From: Bdellovibrio sp.
GTDB lineage: Bacteria > Bdellovibrionota > Bdellovibrionia > Bdellovibrionales > Bdellovibrionaceae
Reading direction: 5' to 3'
Assembly (NCBI GenBank): GCA_020720425.1
Contig: DYOP01000001.1
Coordinates: 1-32,115 of the forward strand
Length of the DNA: 32,115 nucleotides
The translations under genes were made by a program, and so were the position numbers. Positions 1 through 7,230 of this stretch are shown here, in pieces. The notes below the pieces were generated by a model. The model had not been told where the DNA came from and searched no databases. It worked only from the letters and a program-made list of their open reading frames with translations. Numbering within the stretch: position 1 is the first letter of the stretch; every line of letters starts with the position of its first letter.

Positions 1-147
1 TCCCAATGCCCCCTATAAATCGCCTTTTTTGGCCCAAGTGTAAACAATGTATACATACTTTTTGTTTCAGCTCGCTTATATCAAATCTCTGCTTTGGTCA
101 TAAAGTTGCTTATAGTTTTGTATCATCAACCAATGAGGAGATAAGCC

Positions 148-870
148 ATGTCACATCTATCAAGTCGTTCAGATCGTTCGAATAAGTCACATAAGTTAAT
201 TTTAGGAATTACTTTATTAACTTTAGTAAGCAGCATGGCCTTTGCGGCGCCCAATGCACTAAAGCCCTCTGAAGTGAGAGAAAAAATATCACGCAATTTG
301 ATTGATGTTAATGCCAAAGGCAAAGTAGATGCTTTAAAGCTAACGGCACTTATTAAACAAAATATGCTTCAGATGACCCGAGGTAAAATATCTTCTACTG
401 AGCTAGAATTAGCACTAAAAAAATCATTTTCAATTAAAGAAGATGGTATCGCACAAGAAGTTAATTTAGTTGAAGTATCTAAAACGATAGAAGCCACAAG
501 AGGCACCCTTGAAAAACTAAATCGCAACGAGCTTGATGCCGATGCTCAGTTATTAGTTCAACAGCTTGAGCGCGGACTCGAAGTCACTCCCCGATTTTTA
601 GCTTTAGCTGCTCTAACTTCAAAAGCTGGTTCAAATGTGACCCATGTTGAGGCTTTTGCAAAAGAACTTTCTTTGATTAAAGAAATTTTAACCCAAATGA
701 AACCTGAAGAAACCAAATCCCATTTAGATGTTATGGAATTAGCTGTTGAATTAAAATTAAGAAGCCCTGAGACCACAGGCGACCAAGCCTTTTTTAATGC
801 TCTTAAAGATAAATACGGCGAAGAGCTAGCCAGTAAAAAAATGCAAGAATTATTAAATTGTGTAAGATAA
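148..870 (+). CDS. Exported helical protein of unknown function (240 aa)
   Basis: I do not recognise this protein. Residues 1-16 are polar and basic, residues 17-33 are a hydrophobic segment, and the motif AFA followed by APN gives a good signal peptidase I site near residue 34, so export to the periplasm is likely. The mature part (about 205 residues) is rich in Leu, Glu, Lys and Ala with few aromatics, and reads as mostly alpha-helical. A Cys lies two residues from the C-terminus (NCVR). There is no transmembrane segment after the signal peptide and no lipobox. The ATG at 148 follows a GAGGAG ribosome-binding site at 134-139. The gene ends 5 bp before the convergent RND permease gene, leaving no room for a separate terminator. 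A short palindrome, ATGTATACAT, lies upstream at 47-56. The coding call is solid; the function is unknown. Confidence 0.8.
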   Translation: MSHLSSRSDRSNKSHKLILGITLLTLVSSMAFAAPNALKPSEVREKISRNLIDVNAKGKVDALKLTALIKQNMLQMTRGKISSTELELALKKSFSIKEDGIAQEVNLVEVSKTIEATRGTLEKLNRNELDADAQLLVQQLERGLEVTPRFLALAALTSKAGSNVTHVEAFAKELSLIKEILTQMKPEETKSHLDVMELAVELKLRSPETTGDQAFFNALKDKYGEELASKKMQELLNCVR

Positions 871-875
871 AAAAG

Positions 876-3800
876 TTAATTTTGTCTTTCAATAAAGCTT
901 AAATAATAATAAAGAACCGGCACAAAATAAAGCGTAAGCAGGGTCGAAAAAAAGACCCCGCCGACGATGGTTAGCGCCATACTTGATGTCGCTTCATGCC
1001 CCATCCCCCCCTTAACTAATAAAGGAAGAGCGGCCAGCATCGTTGCTACCGAAGTCATAAGAATGGGCCTTAGCCTCACCGGGCAAGATTTTGCCAAAGC
1101 CTCTTTGATTGATAAATTAGGATTCAAAGCTCGCGTTTGATTGGCAAACTCAACCAATAGAATTGAATTTTTTTTAGCAATACCCATTAAAACAATAAGA
1201 CCAATTAACGAATAAAGATTAAGTGAGTTGGATGTAAAATAAAGAACAATAAAAGCTCCTATAACGGCAAATGGCAATGGCGCCAAAACTGATAAGGGAT
1301 GAACAAAACTATTATATTGTATTGCCAAAATAAGATAAGCCACAAGCAACCCAAATAAAATCGACCAAGTAATACTTTTAAATGATTCTGAAAACTGCGA
1401 AGAAGCTCCTTCAAAAACCAACTGATAGGGGGCTGGTAAAATTTCTACGGCTATTTGCTGAGCTTTATCTAAGGCCTCTTGCTGAGAAACCTTTGAAGTT
1501 AGGTTACCAAAAACAGAAATTGATCTTTGCCGATTAATTCGGTTAATGGATTGCACAACCGGCTCTTCGCGTACTTCAATAAAATACGAAAGAGGCTCAA
1601 GGTTACCCACTAAATTCCGCACATAAATTTTATTAAAATCCTTTTGCGATAAAATCGCATCCGCTTCGGCCTTTAGCCTAATATCAAATCTTTTGCCATT
1701 TGAAGTCATTTGACCAACAACAAAACTGCCTACTAATGTCTGGAGGGTTCGGCTAATGGCATCCATAGAAACCCCGCGAGAGGCCATGGCATCGCGTTTT
1801 GGGTAAACCCTAATTTCTTTAATTCCTCTTTTATAATCTAAATCTAACTCTTGTGCCACGCCTTCGCTCTCAAGTTTTTTAATAATTTCAGCTGCGTATT
1901 GATCAAGCTTTTCCAAATCGGGCCCTCTTAGGTTAAACGAAACCGGAAAGCTTCGACCCGAGGTTAAGCCACGAGTCGAAACATCTCGAATCTGTACTTT
2001 TACACCCTCAACTAATTTTAATGCCTTTCTTACCTTTTCGATCACTTGAGTGTGACTTGCCTTTCGTAAATTTTGATCAAGTAAAATAAGAGGGGCAAAA
2101 CCCTGATTGGCTGAGCTTGAAGGCCCACCCGCTCCAACAGAAATAAAAAACCCTTTGATTTCAGGAATTCCTTTTAGAGCTTGGGCAATTTCTTTACCCT
2201 TTTCATAAGTAACCTCTAAGGCCGAATCAAGCTGAGTCTGAAAAGACATAATTAAAAAGTTTTGATCTTGGCTTGGAACAAATTCTTTTTTTATTTTTTT
2301 AAATAAATATAAACTCGAACCAAAAAACGCCAACGAAATCATGATGGTGATTAAAGGAACTTTTAAAGACCATTTAAGCGATGATTGATACCAGCCCGAT
2401 AGGGACTCAAAAAATATTTCAAGCCTATGCTCCCATTTTGATGGCTTAAAACTTCCCGAAAGCATTTGACTTGCCCGCATGGGCGTTATGGTAACAGCAT
2501 CAAGAAGTGATAATGCCACCGCCACCGACATGACTACGCCAAACTGAAAAAAGAATTTTCCGATAATTCCTTTCATAAAAACAATCGGCAAAAAAACGGC
2601 TATCACAGCCAAGGTCGCCGCAATAGTTGCTCCTAGCACCTCATGAGTGCCATCTAAAGCCGCCTGGTGAGCTGATTTGTTCATTCGATAGTGGCGAATA
2701 ATGTTTTCTAAAACCATAATGGCATCATCAACAACAATAGAAACAACCAAGGCCAAGGCCAGCATAGAAAATAAATTAAGAGTAAAGTTACCCAAAAGCA
2801 TAACAATAAAGGTTCCCACAATTGATGTCGGAATTGATAAAAGAATATTGAGACTGGCTGGCAAGCTCCCTAAAAACATAAATACCACAATAATGGTTAC
2901 CAAAACAGCGATGCCAAGTTTTAATAGTGTAGAACTGACCGTGGCGCGAGTTGAAAGGGTGTAATCTACATTAATCCTAGCCTGATATCCATGGGGAAGT
3001 GCCGGAATGAGCCCGTCCATATAGGCTCGCACTTTTTTAGCGACCTCAACCTCATTGGTTCCTCTTTGCTTTCGAACAATCAATGAGACCGCATTTTTAC
3101 CATCGACTTCAGCAATACGCCGAACATCACTTGATCCGTCTTCTACACGCGCAAAATCTTTGATTTTAAAAACACGGTCATGCACAATTTGACCGCCCCT
3201 TTTTTGAATTGGTAAATTTGAAAACTCAACAGCAGATAGCGCTTCGCCCATAAGTCGCGAATTTTTTTCTTGTTTTTTATTACTAATTAAACCCAAGGGT
3301 CTTTCAACGTGTTGTTGTTGTATCGAATCAATTAAATCTGTTACCGTAAAATCAAATTGACTTAACTTTTCAAAATCAATCCATATCCTTAAGTTACGAA
3401 TACTAAACCCACCAATAGAAACCTCACCCACGCCCGCAATACCCTGAATACTAGGCATGACCGAATATTCTAAATACTCAACAACCTCTTCAAGGGGGCG
3501 ATCGGCCCAAAATCCAATAAACATAATCGGATCTTCTGTTGGGTTTTGTTTGCTAATGACAGGAGCCTCGGTAACACCTTCGGGCATTCTGATTTGAGAT
3601 ATCGCTGTTTGAACCTCCTGTAAGGCAACATCAATATTTTTATTAATATCAAATTCAACCTGAATCGAGCCTTGCCCCGACCGGGCTGAGGATTTAACTT
3701 CAATGATTCCTTCGACCGAAGCCAATCGTTGCTCGACTTTATCAAGTATTTCCGCTTCAACCACCTCAGGAGAGGCCCCTTCATAAACGATTGATATTGA

Positions 3801-3935
3801 TAAAATTGGAAAATCAACATCTGGCATTTGGCTGATCCCAAGCCTTGAAAGACTAATTCCCCCAAACACAATAAGCGAAAACATGGTAACCCATGCAAAA
3901 ACAGGTTTTTTTATCGAAAGCTCAACGATATTCAC
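876..3935 (-). CDS. RND-family (AcrB/MexB-like) efflux permease
   Basis: This is a 1019-residue inner-membrane transporter of the hydrophobe/amphiphile efflux RND family, full length for the family (about 1020-1050). It shows the N-terminal TM1 (residues 1-30, MNIVELSIKKPVFAW), two large periplasmic loops, and the duplicated 12-TM layout. The proton-relay residues are present: an Asp pair in TM4 (VVDDAIMVLEN, about residues 402-403) and a Lys in TM10 (GIAKKNSILLVEF, about residue 920), so it should be an active proton antiporter. The start is a GTG at 3935 placed directly after the motB stop (TAA then GTG), with an AGGTG ribosome-binding site a few bases upstream inside motB, which implies translational coupling. 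No HlyD-type adaptor or TolC-type channel gene is next to it, so its partners and substrate cannot be inferred here. Being third in a motAB operon is unusual. Confidence 0.95.
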   Translation of the reverse strand: MNIVELSIKKPVFAWVTMFSLIVFGGISLSRLGISQMPDVDFPILSISIVYEGASPEVVEAEILDKVEQRLASVEGIIEVKSSARSGQGSIQVEFDINKNIDVALQEVQTAISQIRMPEGVTEAPVISKQNPTEDPIMFIGFWADRPLEEVVEYLEYSVMPSIQGIAGVGEVSIGGFSIRNLRIWIDFEKLSQFDFTVTDLIDSIQQQHVERPLGLISNKKQEKNSRLMGEALSAVEFSNLPIQKRGGQIVHDRVFKIKDFARVEDGSSDVRRIAEVDGKNAVSLIVRKQRGTNEVEVAKKVRAYMDGLIPALPHGYQARINVDYTLSTRATVSSTLLKLGIAVLVTIIVVFMFLGSLPASLNILLSIPTSIVGTFIVMLLGNFTLNLFSMLALALVVSIVVDDAIMVLENIIRHYRMNKSAHQAALDGTHEVLGATIAATLAVIAVFLPIVFMKGIIGKFFFQFGVVMSVAVALSLLDAVTITPMRASQMLSGSFKPSKWEHRLEIFFESLSGWYQSSLKWSLKVPLITIMISLAFFGSSLYLFKKIKKEFVPSQDQNFLIMSFQTQLDSALEVTYEKGKEIAQALKGIPEIKGFFISVGAGGPSSSANQGFAPLILLDQNLRKASHTQVIEKVRKALKLVEGVKVQIRDVSTRGLTSGRSFPVSFNLRGPDLEKLDQYAAEIIKKLESEGVAQELDLDYKRGIKEIRVYPKRDAMASRGVSMDAISRTLQTLVGSFVVGQMTSNGKRFDIRLKAEADAILSQKDFNKIYVRNLVGNLEPLSYFIEVREEPVVQSINRINRQRSISVFGNLTSKVSQQEALDKAQQIAVEILPAPYQLVFEGASSQFSESFKSITWSILFGLLVAYLILAIQYNSFVHPLSVLAPLPFAVIGAFIVLYFTSNSLNLYSLIGLIVLMGIAKKNSILLVEFANQTRALNPNLSIKEALAKSCPVRLRPILMTSVATMLAALPLLVKGGMGHEATSSMALTIVGGVFFSTLLTLYFVPVLYYYLSFIERQN

Positions 3936-4637
3936 TTAGAACACCTTTAATATAATATTAATTTGCTCGACCTCGGCATCAACATCGGCATCGACATCAG
4001 CATCATGCTCTTGATACGAAACAAGGTCTTTACTTATAGGGCCAGCCTTAATAAAAAATCGGCCCATCTGATAGGCGCGGTTTATTGACAAAAAAGATTG
4101 GGGATCTTTCCCGCGGGTAGCACTCATTACAATCGGAACATCAATTTGTTTTATAAGTTTGGCCAGCTGATATCCAACAGAAATAAAATTATTTTTAAAT
4201 TCCGAAGACAAATCATTAAATATAATCTGACTTGGCACAATAATAACGATGTCTTTTTGTTGCTGACTTATTTTAATGTTTTTTAAGCTCGGTTCAGACT
4301 GAATTGCCTTTACAATAAAATCATAAATATCAATGGCCTCTACTTTATTAGAAGATGACTTAATTCCGATATCAATAATATCCGTGCCTGCCCCTTTACT
4401 TTGCGATCCTTGTCCTTCCTCGTCACCACCTGTAACCCCAACTCCTGCCATCACTTGAGAGCCAATAAAATGCATTTTTTTTTGAATGCTCTCTTGAAAT
4501 TCTTTTTGTTTTTTTTGGTCACTGTTTGATGTAGCATAAAGAACAACAAAAAAGGCAAAGAGCAAAGTAATAAAATCGGCATAGGATACCAGCCAACGTT
4601 CGTGGCTTTCGCTTTCGTGCTTGAGTTTACGCTTCAT
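3936..4637 (-). CDS. motB: MotB-like flagellar stator protein with a degenerate OmpA domain
   Basis: This is the stator subunit that pairs with MotA to form the ion channel of the flagellar motor. The N-terminus is basic and leads into one TM helix (about residues 14-36) with the family signature SYADFITLLFAFF; Asp21 matches the ion-carrying Asp32 of E. coli MotB. A periplasmic linker rich in Gly and Ser follows (about 60-95). The C-terminal peptidoglycan-binding OmpA-like region is only partly recognisable: LSINRAYQMGRFF (residues about 186-200) fits the NxxLSxxRA block, but the usual TD motif reads TR. The segment where a conserved GxxxP region is expected is replaced by an acidic repeat (DADV-DADV-DAEV, residues 212-223). 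At 233 residues it is short for the family. Its ATG directly abuts the motA stop. The MotB family call is strong; firm cell-wall anchoring is uncertain. Confidence 0.88.
   Translation of the reverse strand: MKRKLKHESESHERWLVSYADFITLLFAFFVVLYATSNSDQKKQKEFQESIQKKMHFIGSQVMAGVGVTGGDEEGQGSQSKGAGTDIIDIGIKSSSNKVEAIDIYDFIVKAIQSEPSLKNIKISQQQKDIVIIVPSQIIFNDLSSEFKNNFISVGYQLAKLIKQIDVPIVMSATRGKDPQSFLSINRAYQMGRFFIKAGPISKDLVSYQEHDADVDADVDAEVEQINIILKVF
3969..4004 (-). repeat. In-frame 12-bp tandem repeat inside motB
   Basis: Three consecutive 12-base units on the minus strand encode DADV, DADV and DAEV (residues 212-223 of the MotB-like protein). The units differ only at third-codon positions plus one Asp/Glu change. 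Gain or loss of a unit would keep the frame and change the length of an acidic stretch near the C-terminus. Confidence 0.7.
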
Positions 4638-5384
4638 TTATTTAAGTTCCAAATAAGAATTCATCTTCATTTCTACTAAAAATGGACTGAGGTCATCTTT
4701 TAAGCCCAAGGCCCCAGCAAGTAACATCTCTTTTTCTGAAACATCTTGTTCGATTATTTTTTTAATTTTATTAGCAAGTGGTAAAAAAAGTAAGTTCGCA
4801 AGTGATACCCCATAAATAGTAGCAACAAAGGCCACCGCAATCCCTGATCCCAATTTTGAAGTATCCGTTAGATTTGCCATAACATGGATTAACCCCAAAA
4901 CGGCGCCAATAATGCCAATGGTGGGCGAAAACCCGCCGGCATCGGTTAATACTTTAACTGCATTGAGTTGCCTTTTTTCAAATTGATCAAGCCTGGCCTC
5001 AAAAGTATCAAGTATCACTTCGCGGCTAGCCCCATCAACTACGGCGCTTAAAATATCTTTAAACCAAATGTCTTTAATCTGAGAAAGTCTTGGCTCAAGA
5101 GTCACCAGGCCCTCTTTTTTTGCCTGCCGAACAAAGGCCAGCATGGTGTTTATATTTTCTGTATTTTGAGTTTTCTGATTAAAAAAAGCTTTTTTAATTA
5201 AGCTCATACACAGGGTAACATCAGACCAATTATTTGATAAAAACACGGCCCCAAGGGTGCCTCCCGCGACAATTAAAAAAGCAGAGCCCTGCAAAAGGCT
5301 TTCAAAATGCCCGCCTTCTATGCTGTTACCCAAAAAAATAGCGCCAAAACCAATAATAAGTCCGAAGATTGAAATTTTATTCAT
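4638..5384 (-). CDS. motA: MotA flagellar motor stator protein
   Basis: This is the four-TM stator subunit that surrounds MotB and couples ion flow to rotor torque. TM1 lies at about residues 5-19, TM2 at 33-50, TM3 at about 152-170 and TM4 at about 181-203. The large cytoplasmic loop (51-150) holds the charged rotor-facing region. The family Pro residues are present in GFSPTIGIIG (Pro154) and LFLPLANK (Pro202), matching the functionally essential Pro173 and Pro222 of E. coli MotA. At 248 residues it is typical of the shorter MotA/PomA types. It is the first gene of motA-motB-RND permease; the stop TAA is directly followed by the motB ATG. The ribosome-binding AAGG lies 7 bp before the ATG and is part of a small hairpin. 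Whether the driving ion is proton or sodium cannot be told from the sequence. Confidence 0.93.
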   Translation of the reverse strand: MNKISIFGLIIGFGAIFLGNSIEGGHFESLLQGSAFLIVAGGTLGAVFLSNNWSDVTLCMSLIKKAFFNQKTQNTENINTMLAFVRQAKKEGLVTLEPRLSQIKDIWFKDILSAVVDGASREVILDTFEARLDQFEKRQLNAVKVLTDAGGFSPTIGIIGAVLGLIHVMANLTDTSKLGSGIAVAFVATIYGVSLANLLFLPLANKIKKIIEQDVSEKEMLLAGALGLKDDLSPFLVEMKMNSYLELK

Positions 5385-5391
5385 TTGATTA

Positions 5392-5415
5392 CCTTAGCTT
5401 GGAGTCAGCCTAAGG
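5392..5415 (-). promoter_or_regulatory. Hairpin covering the motA ribosome-binding site
   Basis: On the minus strand CCTTAG (5415-5410) pairs with CTAAGG (5397-5392), extended by a CT/AG pair across a bulged G, giving about 8 base pairs around a 7-base loop. The AAGG inside the 3' arm is the only plausible Shine-Dalgarno sequence for motA, so the folded form should hide it. The pairing is visible in the sequence; a role in control of translation is inference. Confidence 0.45.
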
Positions 5416-5417
5416 GC

Positions 5418-5584
5418 AAAAAAAAATTCCAGAAAGTACTGAAAGCAATAACCCCAAAGTCTAAGGTGGGTGGCCATGGTAACAACTTTAGGCTTCCCGA
5501 TACTAAGTCGGGCCTGCACACCATCGTCAGGGACAGCCCCCTAAAATAAAGCTTGTCGGGTTATTCTTTTCTGACTTTCTGGAA
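5418..5584 (-). ncRNA. Candidate structured RNA (about 167 nt, 6S-like rod shape)
   Basis: On the minus strand the stretch folds into one long irregular rod. An 11-bp perfect closing stem joins 5584-5574 to 5437-5427 (TTCCAGAAAGT with ACTTTCTGGAA). It continues through a short internal loop into an 8-bp stem, AATAACCC (5565-5558) with GGGTTATT (5454-5447). Further in are a wide bubble, an irregular stem of about 9 pairs, ATGGT/ACCAT, and a terminal AGGC-CCGA hairpin with a 7-base loop at about 5512-5496. The 3' end of the closing stem is followed at once by nine U (5426-5418), as in an intrinsic terminator. A promoter-like pair ends 7 bp before the 5' arm. The size, single-rod shape, central bubble and U-tract recall 6S RNA, but I see no confident sequence match. 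It could instead be a motA leader/attenuator. Confidence 0.55.
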
Positions 5585-5591
5585 CAATTTA

Positions 5592-5619
5592 AGTTTATTC
5601 GTTTTTTAAATGATTTCAA
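5592..5619 (-). promoter_or_regulatory. Sigma70-type promoter for the candidate RNA
   Basis: On the minus strand TTGAAA (5619-5614) and TAAACT (5597-5592) are 16 bp apart, followed by 7 bp to the first paired base at 5584. The -35 box fits 5 of 6 consensus positions and the -10 box 4 of 6. The placement relative to the start of the fold is what makes it persuasive. Confidence 0.4.
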
Positions 5620-5684
5620 TTAAAATTCAAATACCTCGCCTTTTTGATACATAAATTAAAAAAAAAGCTAACTCTAAATACTCT

Positions 5685-7088
5685 TTACTTTTTTACGCTC
5701 ATTAAATGGGCAAGTTGATCCATTTCAATCGAAACAGCTGTGGTTAGCTCGACCGACTCAGAAGAAAACTTTTCAACGCTTGAGGCTACATGGGCAATAT
5801 TTTGCGTTCCTTTATCAATTTCATTAATAGCCATGCTTATTTGAGATATGCCTTGCGATTGTTCCGAGGAGGCAACCGATATTTCTTCGGTTACTGAACT
5901 CAATTTTTCGATATTTCCAAAAATGCTTTTTAACAACTGGCCTGACTCGCTGGCTAGCCCCTGACCGCCTTTGACCAAATCAACCGTTTCTTGAATTAAT
6001 CCACCAATGAGCTTAGCTGATTCCGAAGTTTTTTGAGACAAAGCCCTAACGGCATCAGCAACCACGGCAAACCCTCTGCCCGCTTCACCCGCACGAGCCG
6101 CCTCAACCGAAGCATTAAGAGCTAACAAATTAGTTTGAAAGGCAATATCGTCAATGACCGTCGTGATTTTAGCAATTTCATTAGATGAAGTTGCTATTTT
6201 CATAATAAAACTAAATAAATCATCCATCTTTTTTTCGCCAACTTTAGCGCTTTCCGAGGATTGTCCCGAAAACTGAGCTGCCATTTGTACATTTTCAGCG
6301 TTTCTTTTAACCATCGAAGACAACTCTTCGACAGAGGCGGCAATTTCTTCAACGGCCGCAGCCTGGGCCTCAGCGCCCGAAGCCAGTTGGCCCGAAAGAA
6401 CATTCATTTCTGTCGATTGATCTTTGGTTTTTTGCATACTTATCATGGCCTCATCCATAATTTTTTTAACAATTGAGGTCATACTTTTTAAATATGCAAA
6501 TCCCAATACGAGTGGCAAAACTCCGAGAGCTACAACAAAAATAAGCATTATATTTTGTGTTTTTTGACTGTTGTTTGTTTCGGTAACAAAAGCTTTTTTT
6601 ACATCGCCATCAACCGTAATAATTAATTTGTCTAAATGTTCAAAAGCCTTTTCGGCTAATGGAATTAAATCTGAAATAGCCATGGCAAATGCCGAATTTT
6701 TATCTTTTTTTCTGGCCTCCTGAACGGCCACCCACTTTTCTGAATAGAGATTGACCTCTTTTTTTACCTCATCATAGGGCCCCATACTCGTTTCTAAAAG
6801 CTTATTTACCTCGGCAAAATAACTTTGAGCAATTTCTACTCGAATCATATAGGCTTCATCATCTTGCTCCCCGAGTGCCGCCAAAACATTTGAATTAAAA
6901 AGGCCAAAGTTTTTTAAAATATTTGTGGCCTGCATAACGCTATTTAAGCCATTATTAGCTGTTTCCGTTAATACCGTTGTCGTTTTTTTTGATACAAAAT
7001 AATAAACTCCGCCCATAGCCACTGTTAAAATACTGATAAGCAAAATAAACATAACGGTGGCTTTAGCAAATCCTAACTTTTTAATCAT
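5685..7088 (-). CDS. Methyl-accepting chemotaxis protein without a HAMP domain
   Basis: This is an inner-membrane chemoreceptor. From the start chosen here (467 aa) TM1 covers about residues 10-31, the periplasmic sensing region about 32-178, and TM2 about 179-201. The cytoplasmic coiled-coil signalling domain follows, with the hairpin-tip signature ([19 protein letters not shown], then [17 protein letters not shown]) at about 313-348, which contacts CheA and CheW. TM2 runs almost directly into the signalling helix, leaving no room for the usual HAMP domain of about 50 residues. There is no C-terminal NWETF-type CheR tether; the protein ends MSVKK. The ATG at 7088 is preferred over an upstream ATG at 7127 because TAAGGAG sits 7 bp before it (7102-7096) and the upstream extension is polar and Arg-rich. 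The ligand is unknown. The motAB genes lie downstream on the same strand. Confidence 0.93.
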   Translation of the reverse strand: MIKKLGFAKATVMFILLISILTVAMGGVYYFVSKKTTTVLTETANNGLNSVMQATNILKNFGLFNSNVLAALGEQDDEAYMIRVEIAQSYFAEVNKLLETSMGPYDEVKKEVNLYSEKWVAVQEARKKDKNSAFAMAISDLIPLAEKAFEHLDKLIITVDGDVKKAFVTETNNSQKTQNIMLIFVVALGVLPLVLGFAYLKSMTSIVKKIMDEAMISMQKTKDQSTEMNVLSGQLASGAEAQAAAVEEIAASVEELSSMVKRNAENVQMAAQFSGQSSESAKVGEKKMDDLFSFIMKIATSSNEIAKITTVIDDIAFQTNLLALNASVEAARAGEAGRGFAVVADAVRALSQKTSESAKLIGGLIQETVDLVKGGQGLASESGQLLKSIFGNIEKLSSVTEEISVASSEQSQGISQISMAINEIDKGTQNIAHVASSVEKFSSESVELTTAVSIEMDQLAHLMSVKK

Positions 7089-7194
7089 ACAAGTGCTCCT
7101 TACTCTTGATCTAATATGCCACGGCACGACTGAGATTTTAAATCTGAATTTTATTATTAGACTAAGGGCTTGATCGTCGGGGGCTTAATTTTTG

Positions 7195-7227
7195 TTGATT
7201 GCCTAAATTCTTTAGCCTATTTATATC
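7195..7227 (+). promoter_or_regulatory. Possible xseA promoter close to the start codon
   Basis: TTGATT (7195-7200) is followed 17 bp later by TATTTA (7218-7223), with TATATC overlapping at 7222-7227. Either -10 choice puts the transcript start within a few bases of the GTG at 7231, so the message may be leaderless or nearly so. The match is moderate. Confidence 0.3.
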
Positions 7228-7230
7228 GAG

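Noticed and set aside
3470-3898. A 142-codon minus-strand frame inside the RND permease gene
   Set aside because: It is fully inside a strongly conserved gene in another frame and has no domain-like composition, so it is a shadow.
5418-5584. Calling the candidate RNA a definite 6S RNA, SRP RNA, tmRNA or GEMM (c-di-GMP) riboswitch
   Set aside because: Shape and size suit 6S, but I see no decisive sequence signature. The SRP consensus (GGAAGCAGC-like) and GEMM motifs are absent, and tmRNA and RNase P RNA are much longer.
7088-7127. The longer chemoreceptor start at 7127
   Set aside because: The extra 13 residues are polar and Arg-rich, while the ATG at 7088 has TAAGGAG at ideal spacing.
7089-7150. 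A flagellar sigma28-type promoter upstream of the chemoreceptor
   Set aside because: TAAAATCT and GCCGTGG are present, but only about 7 bp apart instead of about 11, and the -10 half is a poor match.
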